Origin: CAYLLD01 sp964425135
GTDB lineage: Bacteria; Pseudomonadota; Alphaproteobacteria; Rhodobacterales; Rhodobacteraceae
Reading direction: 5' to 3'
Length of the DNA stretch: 64,000 bases
Assembly (NCBI GenBank): GCA_964425135.1
Contig: CAYRKW010000007.1
Span: 11,511-75,510, forward strand
Within the stretch, counting starts at the first letter, position 1, and every line of letters begins with the position of its first letter. Position numbers and translations under genes: made by a program. Shown piece after piece: positions 1 through 9,187 of this stretch. The notes beneath the pieces are model-generated. The model was given only the letters and a program-made list of their open reading frames with translations, did no database searches and was not told where the DNA came from.

Positions 1-2
1 TG

Positions 3-548
3 TGGCCGAATATTTGCGATTTTCCCCTGCAAGCACCGAACGCGGCACCGCGAGACCGGCGCGGTCGTCACTCTCGCCCCGGCCCAGAGAAATTCCCGAC
101 ACGCGATATAATGCGGCAAATATTTCCAGCCCATGCGGAACGTGTGGTTATCCTGGGAGCGGATGATGCGCTAAAGGATCAGGCGTCTCGAAACTGGAGG
201 GTTCATGGGTTTGGCGAAATGGATGTGGGCGCGATGCTGGGAGAAATAGACTTTTTCGTCTATTTCACTCATCCCAATTGTCAGGAGAGTTTCGGGCGTG
301 TGATTGCGGAGGCGATTGCGGCTGGAAAATTTGTGATCACAAATGATTTGACGGCTGGGAATTTTAGCAATGCAGTTACTGCGGCTACGCCCGAAGAGGT
401 GGATGGGATCATCAAATCGATGGTCAAAAATCCGAAAGCCTATGGCGCTGCGGTTAAAAAAGCACAAAAAGCACTTGCGCATTATGCACCAGAGCGGTTT
501 TTGAAGAACGCCACCCGAATAATGAAGGACGCGGGAGTTCGCCTATGA
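3..548 (+). CDS. Glycosyltransferase, GT4-type C-terminal part (5' end outside window)
   Basis: The reading frame is open from base 3 with no start codon needed, so the gene begins upstream of the window. The translated segment GRHSRPGPEKFP just before the first internal Met resembles the start of the second Rossmann domain of GT-B glycosyltransferases, and HPNCQESFGRVIAEAIAAG matches the E-x7-E nucleotide-sugar region of family 4. This would be a cytoplasmic sugar transferase for polysaccharide or glycoprotein synthesis; donor and acceptor cannot be read from the sequence. Its stop overlaps the next start as ATGA, so the two are translationally coupled. An internal ATG at 111 is unlikely to be the start because homology extends before it. 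Confidence 0.8.
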   Translation, partial: WPNICDFPLQAPNAAPRDRRGRHSRPGPEKFPTRDIMRQIFPAHAERVVILGADDALKDQASRNWRVHGFGEMDVGAMLGEIDFFVYFTHPNCQESFGRVIAEAIAAGKFVITNDLTAGNFSNAVTAATPEEVDGIIKSMVKNPKAYGAAVKKAQKALAHYAPERFLKNATRIMKDAGVRL

Positions 549-2605
549 TATTGATCGAGCCTGCCTCCAACACGCCGCGCAATCTTGAAGATGCTGTGAT
601 TTTCGCCAGCCAGATGCGGGCTGTGGGATATGATGTGCATATCGGGAAGCATGTCATTGAGGAAGATACGGCGGTTTCGCTTAAATACGCGACGTTGCCG
701 TTTTTGGTCGATGCGCAGCGCGAGACGATTGAGACGCTGTTTGTAATCGGGGCGCATGCGGTGAACGATGCGCAGTTGCTGCATTTGAGGAAGCTCAAGT
801 TTGATGAAGGCGCGAAGGTCTATCTCTTCGGCGCCTTTGAAAGCCAGCAAGAGCAAATCGCGGCAAAATCGAAATATTCTTATGTGACAGTGAGCGCACC
901 GGTGGCGGTTGATCTATTCGACAAGCCGATGGTGTCAGCGAGCGGTAGCGGTGCGCCTTGTCACGGTGTGGCATTGCCTGTGATGCCAGAGGCAGAGCGC
1001 GTTGGCGTTGCGATTGTCGCGCCTATCTTGGCGGATGACCAAGAGACGATTTTGTCCGATTACATGGGGCTTGCCGCCGCGCGCGACTATAAGGCGATCC
1101 TGGCGACATCGGGCAAGCAAAAGACCTTGTGGCTCAATCAGGTGCCTGCGCGCGCGGCGGTGTATCAGTATTCGGACCTGTCGCCGGCGAGCTTGACGCG
1201 CATGTCGCAGATTACAGTGCTGACCCATGACGGCGATGATAACACCTGGGCGAGCACGGTGATGAATAATGCGCTGGCGAGCGGGCAGGTGGTGATTGAT
1301 GCAACGCCGTCGCAGGTGTTCTCGCTCGGCTCTTCGCAAATCCTGTCGGGTCCGGGGCATATATCGCATCTGCACAGCTATCTGCGCGAAATCATTCTGC
1401 CGAATCTCGATGGATTGCTGGATGAGCGGCGTGATGCCGGGGCAGATGTTGGACGGACGTTGAGCGGTTTTCTTGCTACGGAAGATATTGCGCCGAGCGA
1501 GCCTGCACCTGTGCCTTTGAGAGAGCGAGGCGCGGGGCGTGTTTGGTTCATGCCGACGAACGGTGTGGGGCTTGGGCATGCACAAAGGTGTACGCTGGTC
1601 GCCAAGCATCTGTCCAAAGCGGCGAAACCTGCGTTTGCGGCGTTCCCATCTTGCGTACCGCTCGTTACTTCGGCCGGGTATGATGCGATGCCGCTGGTGT
1701 CGCGGTCTTCTCTGCATCGAGACGGGTTCGCGCATGATCTGGTGAATTACCGTCGTTTGTGCGCGTCCATTGGCCAGAGCGATACATTCGTTTTCGATGG
1801 TGGGTATATTTTTGATAGCGTTTTCCGGCATTTGACGGAGAACGATCTAACGGCGATCTGGCTACGCCGTGGGTTGTGGCCTGCGGGGCAGGACAATCGC
1901 ATTCCACTTGATCGGGAGAAGATTTTCAAGCGGGTGATTGTGCCAAGCGAAGCGTTTGAGGAGTTGAACAACCCGCTATCAGGCGGCGCGCATGTGCGCA
2001 ACGTGGGGCCGATTGTGCAGCGATTTGAGGATGACGCGCTCAAGGCAAAGACACGGGCCGCCTTGCAAGAGGAGTTTGGGCGTTCGTTCGAGACGCTCAG
2101 CATCACCATGTTAGGTGGCGGCGTGGCCGCCGATTTGTCTGCCCATATTCAGGCCGCTTGCGCTGAGTTTGAACGGCGGGCGGGGCATCTCAATCTCATT
2201 GTTGTCTGGCCGAGTGCGGTGGTGAACCCGGTGTTCCATGGCTGGTCGAACAGTCAGGTTGTTTCCTCCAAACAGGCCGGATTGCTGGCCTATGCGAGTG
2301 ATTTCATCATTTCGGCAACGGGCTACAACAGCTTCCATGAAGTGCTCTACAACAAGATCCCGGCTATCCTGATCCCGCAAGCGGCGAGCTACATGGACGA
2401 TCAGGCGGCGCGCTGCGATGCGGCAGCGGAGCGCGGTGTTGCAGCCTTTGTCAAAGCCAATGCGCCGTCCTCACTCGTGCGCGAGATCGGCCGTTTCTTG
2501 GATCGCGGGCGCGCTGAGGAATTGCGGGCTGCGCTCACTGCGCTTGAACTGCCAGACGCTGGAAATGCCGAAGCTGCCAGACTGATCGAAGAGGTGCGGG
2601 GATGA
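545..2605 (+). CDS. Large GT-B-like protein, MurG-like C-terminal half
   Basis: This 686-residue protein appears to have two halves. Residues about 1-320 have an alternating alpha/beta look but no motif I recognise. From about residue 330 the sequence reads like a MurG/UDP-GlcNAc-using GT-B enzyme: TNGVGLGHAQR is a nucleotide-sugar-type Gly/His loop, and SATGYNSFHEVLYNKIPAILIPQ followed by DDQAARC resembles the C-terminal donor-binding region (the motif runs across about residues 590-625). It overlaps both neighbours by ATGA junctions, which points to one operon with the upstream GT4 enzyme. Likely role: surface polysaccharide or glycan assembly, by inference. The function of the N-terminal half is unknown. 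Confidence 0.65.
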   Translation: MILIEPASNTPRNLEDAVIFASQMRAVGYDVHIGKHVIEEDTAVSLKYATLPFLVDAQRETIETLFVIGAHAVNDAQLLHLRKLKFDEGAKVYLFGAFESQQEQIAAKSKYSYVTVSAPVAVDLFDKPMVSASGSGAPCHGVALPVMPEAERVGVAIVAPILADDQETILSDYMGLAAARDYKAILATSGKQKTLWLNQVPARAAVYQYSDLSPASLTRMSQITVLTHDGDDNTWASTVMNNALASGQVVIDATPSQVFSLGSSQILSGPGHISHLHSYLREIILPNLDGLLDERRDAGADVGRTLSGFLATEDIAPSEPAPVPLRERGAGRVWFMPTNGVGLGHAQRCTLVAKHLSKAAKPAFAAFPSCVPLVTSAGYDAMPLVSRSSLHRDGFAHDLVNYRRLCASIGQSDTFVFDGGYIFDSVFRHLTENDLTAIWLRRGLWPAGQDNRIPLDREKIFKRVIVPSEAFEELNNPLSGGAHVRNVGPIVQRFEDDALKAKTRAALQEEFGRSFETLSITMLGGGVAADLSAHIQAACAEFERRAGHLNLIVVWPSAVVNPVFHGWSNSQVVSSKQAGLLAYASDFIISATGYNSFHEVLYNKIPAILIPQAASYMDDQAARCDAAAERGVAAFVKANAPSSLVREIGRFLDRGRAEELRAALTALELPDAGNAEAARLIEEVRG

Positions 2606-3006
2606 GCCTGATGGACGTTGCTGATATTCTGGGCCGCATCAGCCCGCAATCGCCAAGAGATCTGGATGCGCGACTGGATGCTGTGAACAGGCGGAGCGCG
2701 AAAGCCGGGGCGGTGCTGGTCCATGATACGAAAGGTGCGATGGTGACGCCGCTGGATGCAAGCGATGCGGTGTGTTTTGCGTTGCGCATCACCGAAAAGA
2801 CCGAAGATCCGGTGACGCTGGCGATGCATGTTGCGCAATTGGCGGCAGAAAAATCAGCGATCCCGATTGTGTTTTCGCATGTGGATGCTTGCGGGCTGGA
2901 AAAATTCGGATTTCGGGTTGAGCGGATTGCTGGGCGCTCGCAAGCTGAACGGGATGCGATGGAGGCCGAGCTGAAGGCTTTTTGGAACGTCGCGATGGTG
3001 ATTTAG
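2602..3006 (+). CDS. Hypothetical protein coupled to glycosyltransferase
   Basis: A 134-residue soluble protein with no signal peptide or membrane segment; I do not recognise the family. Its ATG overlaps the stop of the glycosyltransferase gene (ATGA), so it is probably co-translated and may assist that enzyme. The composition is normal for the neighbourhood, and a mixed alpha/beta fold is plausible from alternating hydrophobic stretches such as AIPIVFSHVDACGL. The next gene starts 10 bases after the stop but encodes an unrelated permease, so the glycan unit probably ends here. Confidence 0.6.
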   Translation: MSLMDVADILGRISPQSPRDLDARLDAVNRRSAKAGAVLVHDTKGAMVTPLDASDAVCFALRITEKTEDPVTLAMHVAQLAAEKSAIPIVFSHVDACGLEKFGFRVERIAGRSQAERDAMEAELKAFWNVAMVI

Positions 3007-3016
3007 GGCGCACGCG

Positions 3017-4174
3017 ATGCCACCAAGCTCGACCCTTGTCACCGGATTTGTTGTCGCAATCGTCGGTTTTTTCAGCTCGTTCCCGATCGTCCTGCAAGGC
3101 CTGTCGCAAATGGGCGCAAGTCCCGCACAGGCAGCGTCCGGGTTGATGATTGCCGCGGTCGCGATGGGGCTGACAGGGATTGCACTGAGCCTATGGCGGC
3201 GTATGCCGATCAGCGTGGCCTGGTCGACGCCGGGGGTGGCGCTGCTGGCAATCACACCAAGGTTGGAGAGTGGATTTGAAGGCGCGGTTGGTGGGTTCCT
3301 GGTGGCAGGCTTTTTGACGGTTCTGGCGGGTCTTTGGCGGCCTTTGGGGCGGCTCGCTACGATGATCCCGAGCGCTCTGGCACAGGCGATGCTGGCAGGG
3401 GTGCTGGTTGGCTTATGTATCGTACCGTTTCAGGCGATGGCGCAGACGCCAGCGACCGCCGTGCCGATTGTGCTGACATGGTTCATCGTCGGGCGGTTTT
3501 TCAGGCTGATGGCGGTGCCCGCGGCGGTCGTTGTTTCTGCGGTTATCATTGCGATTTCTGTGGATTGGGGCGCTGTGCCTGCCTTGCCGGTTCTGACTGC
3601 GCCGGTGTTCATTGCGCCTGCTTTTGGCTGGGAGGTCGTGATGAGCGTCGGCCTGCCGCTCTTTATCGTGACGATGGCCACGCAGAACATTCCGGGCATC
3701 GCGGTGCTGCGCAGTTTCGGTTACGAGCCTGCGCCCGGTCCGCTGTTCACGGGGGTGGGTGGGGCGAGTGTGATGAGCGGTTGGTTCGGTGCGCCGGCCA
3801 CCTGTCTTGCGGCAATCACGGCTGCGATGTGCGCCAATGAGGACAGTCATCCTGATCCGGGCAAACGGTATCTTTCTGCGGTGATTGCTGGGGTGTTCTA
3901 TTGCGTTTTGGGCGTGTTTGCCGCGCTCATGACAATGATCGCCTCGCTTGCGCCGCCGATGGTGATGGCGACGCTGGCTGGGGTGGCGCTTTTGGGCATT
4001 TTTTCCGGTTCGGCTTCGGCAGCGCTGCGTGCGCCCGAGCACAGGGAGGCTGCGGCGATTACGTTTCTGACCACGGCGTCGGGGATGGGGCTCTTTGGAT
4101 TGAGCGCGGCGGTTTGGGGGTTGATATTCGGAGTGCTGGCGATTGGCGCGACGGATGTGTTGAAAGGGCGTTAG
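3017..4174 (+). CDS. benE: BenE-family benzoate/H+ symporter-like permease
   Basis: A 385-residue protein that is almost entirely hydrophobic, with about 11-12 predicted membrane helices. The N-terminal pattern FVVAIVGFFSSFPIVLQGL and AWSTPGVALLAI are typical of the BenE family of inner-membrane proton-coupled benzoate transporters. No aromatic-degradation genes lie nearby. It sits directly upstream of the oxoprolinase/TAXI block but separated by over 300 bases, so its substrate may differ from benzoate. Family assignment is confident; substrate is not. Confidence 0.85.
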   Translation: MPPSSTLVTGFVVAIVGFFSSFPIVLQGLSQMGASPAQAASGLMIAAVAMGLTGIALSLWRRMPISVAWSTPGVALLAITPRLESGFEGAVGGFLVAGFLTVLAGLWRPLGRLATMIPSALAQAMLAGVLVGLCIVPFQAMAQTPATAVPIVLTWFIVGRFFRLMAVPAAVVVSAVIIAISVDWGAVPALPVLTAPVFIAPAFGWEVVMSVGLPLFIVTMATQNIPGIAVLRSFGYEPAPGPLFTGVGGASVMSGWFGAPATCLAAITAAMCANEDSHPDPGKRYLSAVIAGVFYCVLGVFAALMTMIASLAPPMVMATLAGVALLGIFSGSASAALRAPEHREAAAITFLTTASGMGLFGLSAAVWGLIFGVLAIGATDVLKGR

Positions 4175-4510
4175 GGTGTGTTTGCAGTCGAGCGATGTTA
4201 GTCAGGCAAGTAACGCTAAAGGTGTAAATATTACAGTCTGTTACGTTACTAAATTCACTCAAAACTTCGTCGGTGTGCTCGCCAAGATGCGGTATCGGCT
4301 TCGCTGGAAAATAGTCGTCGCGACCGGCTGGGCGTCGCAGAGTTGTCTACCTGCGATCAGGCAGTGTCACAGGGCTGCGATTTGATCCTATTTTCTCATC
4401 GCTCAGTCGGTGGATCACAATGGTTGGCATCTGGAGAATTCCGTTGATGCGCAGCGGTCATATCGCGCATATGATCAGCGGTGACGTCGCAACATATGAT
4501 GGGAATTGAT
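4175..4510. other. Intergenic region without a supported gene
   Basis: About 330 bases between benE and pxpA. No convincing coding sequence, strong hairpin-plus-T terminator or tRNA is visible. The segment is richer in A/T near its middle and probably carries the promoter of the pxpA-TAXI block, but I cannot point to a specific -35/-10 pair. Confidence 0.5.
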
Positions 4511-5275
4511 ATGGCGCAGATTGATCTCAATTCGGATCTCGGGGAAGGCTTCGGGCCGTGGTCGATGGGCGATGATGCGCAGATTCTGTCAATTGTTACA
4601 TCTGCGAATGTTGCCTGCGGTGGTCATGCGAGCGACCCTGAAACAATGTTCAAAACGCTTGAGTTGGCGCGCGACAAGGGCGTGAGCGTTGGGGCACATC
4701 CGGGCTATGCGGATCGGATAGGTTTTGGGCGTCGGGTGATCCCGATGTCACCTGAGGAGATAGGGCGGATGTGTGCGGCGCAAATCGGCGCGCTGATGGG
4801 CGTGGCACGGCAGGTGGATGTGCCGGTTGTCTACGTCAAACCGCATGGCGCGCTGGCGAACTTGGCAGCGCGGGAGCGGGCGGTTGCTGATGCGATTGTT
4901 GCGGCCGTGCAAAAGATTGATCCACAGCTTGCGATGCTGGCAATCTCGGGCACGCAAGGCGAGGTTGCGGCGCGGGAGGCCGGTGCGCCGGTCTACTCCG
5001 AGATTTTCGCCGATCGCGGATATCTGTCATCGGGACAACTTGTGCCGCGCGGTCAGGACGGTGCGATGATCCATGATGCGGGGCAGGCGGCAGAGCGGTT
5101 GATTACCTTTCTTGACAGTGGGCTGATGCCGGTGATTGACGGAGATCCTATCAAGCTCGATGCGCATTCGATTTGCGTACATGGCGATGGGCCAAGCGCG
5201 GTGGCGATGGCACGTGAAATCAAGAAACGGCTTACTGCGCATGGCGTGACGATTACACGATTTGTCGGGGGATAG
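4511..5275 (+). CDS. pxpA: 5-oxoprolinase subunit A (LamB/YcsF family)
   Basis: A 254-residue LamB/YcsF protein. The N-terminal signature IDLNSDLGEGFG and the ANVACGGHASDP segment are diagnostic. With PxpB and PxpC it forms the ATP-dependent bacterial 5-oxoprolinase that opens 5-oxo-L-proline to L-glutamate in the cytoplasm. An in-frame GTG at 4481 and ATGs at 4496 and 4499 lie upstream, but family members begin two or three residues before DLNSDLGE, so 4511 is chosen. It is followed at once by pxpB and pxpC in the usual order. Confidence 0.92.
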   Translation: MAQIDLNSDLGEGFGPWSMGDDAQILSIVTSANVACGGHASDPETMFKTLELARDKGVSVGAHPGYADRIGFGRRVIPMSPEEIGRMCAAQIGALMGVARQVDVPVVYVKPHGALANLAARERAVADAIVAAVQKIDPQLAMLAISGTQGEVAAREAGAPVYSEIFADRGYLSSGQLVPRGQDGAMIHDAGQAAERLITFLDSGLMPVIDGDPIKLDAHSICVHGDGPSAVAMAREIKKRLTAHGVTITRFVGG

Positions 5276-5282
5276 ATTTGCC

Positions 5283-5972
5283 GTGACGCCGAGTTTCAAA
5301 GCGGTTGCCGACAGTGCGCTTTTGGTAAATTTCGCCGATGAGATCAGCGATACGGCGCATGAGTCCGTGCTGGCACTGGATGCAGCACTTGCTCAAGACA
5401 TCCCGGAAGGCGCGCTTGAGGTGGTGCCTGCACTGGTCAATCTGATGGTGATTTTTGATCCGGTTGTGACAAATCACGTCGCGGTTGAGGTCGCGGTAAA
5501 GACCTTGCTTGCGGGGTTGAAGCCGCAGCCAAGTAGCGGCGTATTGCGGCATGTGCAGGTGTGCTACGATGGTCCGCACGGGCGTGATCTGGAGGCGGTG
5601 GCCAAACAAACGGGGCTGAGCACGGATGCGGTGATCGCGGCGCATTTGGCGGGTGATTATAAGGTGCTGATGTATGGCTTCACGCCCGGATGCGCGTATC
5701 TCTCGGGCATTCCAGAAGCGGCGCGTATTCCGCGAAAGCCCGCTGCCGTGCGCGACATTCCGGCGGGGAGTGTGATTATTGCAGGTCAGCAGTGCATTGT
5801 GACCACGCTCACTATGCCCACGGGCTGGTCGATCATCGGGCGCTCACCGACACCCATATTAACGGGTGATGATGCGCGGCCCTTCCTGTTTGATGTGGGC
5901 GATACGGTGGCGTTCGAACGGATTGATCTGGCGGCTTACGAAGTGGCGGCGCGCAAGGTGGGCCATGTCTGA
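5283..5972 (+). CDS. pxpB: 5-oxoprolinase subunit B
   Basis: A 229-residue protein of the PxpB/KipI carboxyltransferase-domain type. YGFTPGCAYLSGIP and DIPAGSVIIAGQQ correspond to the conserved GFxPGxxYLxG and PAGSVxIAG blocks. It works with PxpA and PxpC in ATP-driven 5-oxoproline hydrolysis. GTG at 5283 follows a GGGGGA ribosome-binding sequence at about 5267-5272; a TTG at 5262 is the alternative and would overlap pxpA. The gene overlaps pxpC by eight bases. Confidence 0.9.
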   Translation: MTPSFKAVADSALLVNFADEISDTAHESVLALDAALAQDIPEGALEVVPALVNLMVIFDPVVTNHVAVEVAVKTLLAGLKPQPSSGVLRHVQVCYDGPHGRDLEAVAKQTGLSTDAVIAAHLAGDYKVLMYGFTPGCAYLSGIPEAARIPRKPAAVRDIPAGSVIIAGQQCIVTTLTMPTGWSIIGRSPTPILTGDDARPFLFDVGDTVAFERIDLAAYEVAARKVGHV

Positions 5973-6969
5973 AGCCGTTCTCGCCATCACATTTGCAGGG
6001 CCATTGGTGACGGTTCAGGACAGCGGGCGGCGCGGCAATCTGCGCTTTGGTGTCTCTGCCTCCGGTCCCATGGATCGTCTGTCGTTTGATGCGGCAAACG
6101 CGGCGCTCGGCAATCCGGCGGGTCATCCGGCGATTGAGGTGTCGGCAGGCGGGCTGATGCTGCACTGCAAGCGGGGCGTGGTGAGTTTGGGGATCGCGGG
6201 CGGCGTTTTTGTGGTCGAGTATGCAGGGCGGCGGGTGGCTGATTGGACGGTACTGACGTTGCACGAAGGCGAGAGACTTGCGGTGCGTGCGGGGGCGAGC
6301 GGCAGTTGGGCTTATATCGCGATTGCCGGGGATGTCGTGGCGAGCGACTGGCTCGGTTCGCTGGCGACCCATTCGACGTCCGGGTTTGGCGGCAAGATAT
6401 TGCGCACCGGGCAGGAGATTTCCGTGCAGGGCGCGATGGTGCGCGACAATCGGGCGGGGGACATTGCGCGGCCCGATTTTCAGAATAATGACCCGTTCCG
6501 GGTGGTTCTGGGGCCGCAGGAGCATCAGTTTGCAGACGGCTCAGCAGAAACGTTGCTGGGGGGTGGGTATCGCGTTTCGGAGGCCTATGATCGCATGGGA
6601 ATGCGCCTAAGCGGTCCGGTTATGGCGCTTGATGGCGCGCTTTCAATCCCGTCAGAGCCAGTGTTGCGCGGTGCGATTCAGGTGTCTGGTGAGGGTGTGC
6701 CAACGGTGCTGCTTGCAGATCATCAGACGACGGGCGGCTATCCGAAAATCGCGACAGTTATTTCCTGCGATCTGGATCGGCTGGTGCAATGCCGCGCGGG
6801 CGAGGAGGTGGCGTTTGCGGCTGTCTCTGCGGAAGAGGCGGTGGCGATTGTGCGAGATCATGCGACAGCGCGTGCGGCGTATCTGGAGGAGGTGGGCGAA
6901 GTTTCAGGAACGCTGGAAGAGCGGTTGATGCGCGAAAATCTGATCCACGGGTGCATCAATCTGGATTAG
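5965..6969 (+). CDS. pxpC: 5-oxoprolinase subunit C (biotin-dependent carboxylase-like)
   Basis: A 334-residue protein of the PxpC/KipA family. The FGVSASGPMDRLSFDAAN block and the later DHQTTGGYPKIATV block are the two conserved regions of these carboxyltransferase-like proteins. ATG 5965 overlaps the end of pxpB and places the first conserved strand (ITFAGPLVTVQDSGRRG) about eight residues in, as in relatives; an upstream in-frame ATG at 5866 lies inside pxpB and is not preferred. Third subunit of the 5-oxoprolinase complex. Confidence 0.9.
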   Translation: MSEAVLAITFAGPLVTVQDSGRRGNLRFGVSASGPMDRLSFDAANAALGNPAGHPAIEVSAGGLMLHCKRGVVSLGIAGGVFVVEYAGRRVADWTVLTLHEGERLAVRAGASGSWAYIAIAGDVVASDWLGSLATHSTSGFGGKILRTGQEISVQGAMVRDNRAGDIARPDFQNNDPFRVVLGPQEHQFADGSAETLLGGGYRVSEAYDRMGMRLSGPVMALDGALSIPSEPVLRGAIQVSGEGVPTVLLADHQTTGGYPKIATVISCDLDRLVQCRAGEEVAFAAVSAEEAVAIVRDHATARAAYLEEVGEVSGTLEERLMRENLIHGCINLD

Positions 6970-6981
6970 AGGAAGGATGGC

Positions 6982-7971
6982 ATGGCGCCGAAATTGAACA
7001 TCGTCGGTGATCCAACGCCGCTGGTTCGGGCGAATCGTTTGTCTGCGTTTTTAGGTGTTGAACTATTCATCAAACGCGACGATCTAGCCGGGCCGACTTT
7101 CGGGGGGAACAAGTCGCGGCAGCTTGAATATTATTTCGGCGAAGCGATCGCCCAAAGTGCCGACACGATCCTGATCACGGGCGCTGTTCAGTCGAATTTC
7201 GCGCGTTTGGCAGCGGCAGTTGCGCGTTCGCAAGGTATGCATCCGATACTTCAGCTTGAAGACCGTGTTTCGGGTAAGCCGGATGGGTATCACGCTTCGG
7301 GTAACGTGCTGCTGGCGCGTCAATTACACGCGGAGATTGTCCGGTATGCAGATGGTGAGGATGAAGCGGGAGCTGACGCAGCGCTTCACGCGAGGGCGGA
7401 AGAGCTGTCAGCGCAGGGACGACGGCCTTACATAATACATTTGTCCGAAGGGCATCCGCCGTTAGGGGCGCTGGGCTATATGGACGCGGCGGCGGAAATA
7501 CTGGATCAGTCGGAGGATTTCGACACCTATGTTGTCGCGTCCGGCAGTGGCTCGACCCATGTCGGATTGCTCGCAGGTTTGCGTCACAACGGATCGACGG
7601 CGCAGGTGATCGGTAGTTGCGTCCGACGCGCGGCGGAACTGCAAGGGCCGCGGATAGAGCGGGTGATGCGCAGGCTGGAGGCATTACATCCGGGCGCTGC
7701 GACTGTCACTTCGGAGGATATCCGGATCTGGGACGGGGCGCTGGCGCCGGGATACGGCAAGATCGGGCCTTTGAGCGCGCAGGCGATGGATCTTATGGCG
7801 CGCGAGGAGGGGCTGATGCTCGATCCGGTTTATACGGCGAAGAGTTTTGCTGCTGTGATTGCGCTGGTGGAAAATGGGGAAATCCCGCAAGGCAGCCGCG
7901 TTTGTTTTATCCATACAGGCGGGCTTGCGGCGCTTTTTGCCTATGAACAGGATCTGTTGGAGCTTTCGTAG
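6982..7971 (+). CDS. PLP-dependent D-cysteine desulfhydrase / ACC deaminase family enzyme
   Basis: A 329-residue fold-type II PLP enzyme. The lysine of FGGNKSRQLEY (about residue 46) is the expected Schiff-base residue, and SGSGSTHVGLL is the phosphate-binding loop. Relatives include D-cysteine desulfhydrase, ACC deaminase and L-cysteate sulfo-lyase, which all release ammonia and a keto acid. The substrate-contact triplet after GAVQ is SNF here, whereas I know SNH in D-cysteine desulfhydrases and SNQ in ACC deaminases, so the exact substrate is open. It starts 12 bases after pxpC, which suggests one operon with the oxoprolinase. Confidence 0.8.
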   Translation: MAPKLNIVGDPTPLVRANRLSAFLGVELFIKRDDLAGPTFGGNKSRQLEYYFGEAIAQSADTILITGAVQSNFARLAAAVARSQGMHPILQLEDRVSGKPDGYHASGNVLLARQLHAEIVRYADGEDEAGADAALHARAEELSAQGRRPYIIHLSEGHPPLGALGYMDAAAEILDQSEDFDTYVVASGSGSTHVGLLAGLRHNGSTAQVIGSCVRRAAELQGPRIERVMRRLEALHPGAATVTSEDIRIWDGALAPGYGKIGPLSAQAMDLMAREEGLMLDPVYTAKSFAAVIALVENGEIPQGSRVCFIHTGGLAALFAYEQDLLELS

Positions 7972-8094
7972 TCGGCGGTGGACGGTCGCAAAGCCGGCTG
8001 GGTCCAAAACTCCAGTAAATTTGCGTTTATTTTCTGAGACGCTACCCTGTTGAAACGACTCTATTTTTCGAGATCCAATCACAGGGAGTTCGTC

Positions 8095-9105
8095 ATGAAC
8101 ATAATTACAAAACTTCTAGGACTGGCCACGGCTGCAACGCTCAGCGCTGGAACAGCTTTTGCACAAGATCCCACCTTTTTCCGCATCGGAACCGGAAGCG
8201 CCGGGGGCACGTATTTCCCCATTGGTGGCACGATTGCAAACGGCATTTCAGCGCCTCCGGGAGCACGTGCTTGTGACCAAGGCGGTCAATGCGGCGTGCC
8301 GGGTCTGATCGCGATTGCGCAATCCACGACTGCGTCGGTTTTCAACAACACGGCTGTTCAAAACGGTGAGTTGGAAGCCGGTATGGCTGCCGCTGATGTC
8401 ACACGCTCTATGTATCTGGGTGAAGGCAAATTTGACGGCAAGCCGCACGAAAAACTGCGAATTGTTGCCAATCTTTATCCCGAAGATTTGCACCTCGTTC
8501 TGCCCAAAGGTGCGAGCGTTGCTGATCTATCGGCACTTGAAGGCAAGCGCGTTGGGATTGCGCAGGCCGGATCAGGCACGCAAGTGGCTGTTGAGATGAT
8601 GCTCGCAGAATGGGGTGTGACCCGCGACAACATGGATGAAGCGGAGCTGAACAACTCGCAATCGGCAGAGCGGCTCGCTGATGGTCAGCTTGACGCGTAC
8701 TTCTATGCTGCTGGCTGGCCTGTCTCTGCAATGGTGCAATTGGCGACAACCAAGGGCATGGAGTTGCACAGCTTTTCCGATGAGGACCTTGCGAAGATCA
8801 ATGAGATCATCCCTGCCTATATTCCGTCGGCCATTCCGGCTGGTGTTTATGAGGGGATCGATTACGACGTGAAAACGCCTGCGGTGTCGGCGCTTCTCGT
8901 TGTGTCGTCGGATCTGTCTGACGATTTGGTCTACGGGATCACAGCGGCGCTATGGAATGACAATACCCGCAAGCTGCTGGACAACGGTCATGCCAAAGGT
9001 AAGCAGATCACGCCAGAAACTGCGCTTGATGGCATTGCGGCGCTTGGCGTGCCGCTTCATGCAGGGGCTGAGAAGTTCTACAAAGAAGCAGGACTTTTGG
9101 AGTAA
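8095..9105 (+). CDS. TAXI-family TRAP transporter substrate-binding protein
   Basis: A 336-residue periplasmic protein with a signal peptide ending near GTAFAQ. FRIGTGSAGGTYFPIGG is the family's characteristic opening. The start at 8095 follows a CAGGGAG ribosome-binding site; an in-frame TTG at 8050 would add 15 non-signal residues. TAXI proteins deliver small carboxylates such as glutamate to a fused permease by sodium or proton gradient. The permease is the next gene, with a terminator-like hairpin between them. Context suggests uptake of a substrate of the upstream oxoprolinase/PLP enzymes. Confidence 0.92.
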   Translation: MNIITKLLGLATAATLSAGTAFAQDPTFFRIGTGSAGGTYFPIGGTIANGISAPPGARACDQGGQCGVPGLIAIAQSTTASVFNNTAVQNGELEAGMAAADVTRSMYLGEGKFDGKPHEKLRIVANLYPEDLHLVLPKGASVADLSALEGKRVGIAQAGSGTQVAVEMMLAEWGVTRDNMDEAELNNSQSAERLADGQLDAYFYAAGWPVSAMVQLATTKGMELHSFSDEDLAKINEIIPAYIPSAIPAGVYEGIDYDVKTPAVSALLVVSSDLSDDLVYGITAALWNDNTRKLLDNGHAKGKQITPETALDGIAALGVPLHAGAEKFYKEAGLLE

Positions 9106-9117
9106 CCCCAAACTTTC

Positions 9118-9150
9118 AGGCGAGCAGCCATGGGTTGCTCGCCTTTGATT
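9118..9150 (+). terminator. Hairpin between TAXI binding protein and permease
   Basis: AGGCGAGCA at 9118-9126 pairs perfectly with TGCTCGCCT at 9136-9144, with a nine-base loop, followed by TTTGATTTT. It lies between two genes that must work together, so it is more likely a partial terminator or 3'-end stabiliser giving more binding protein than permease. Confidence 0.7.
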
Positions 9151-9187
9151 TTCCAAACAATCCCATGAGCGAGGGAGGGCGCGCGCG

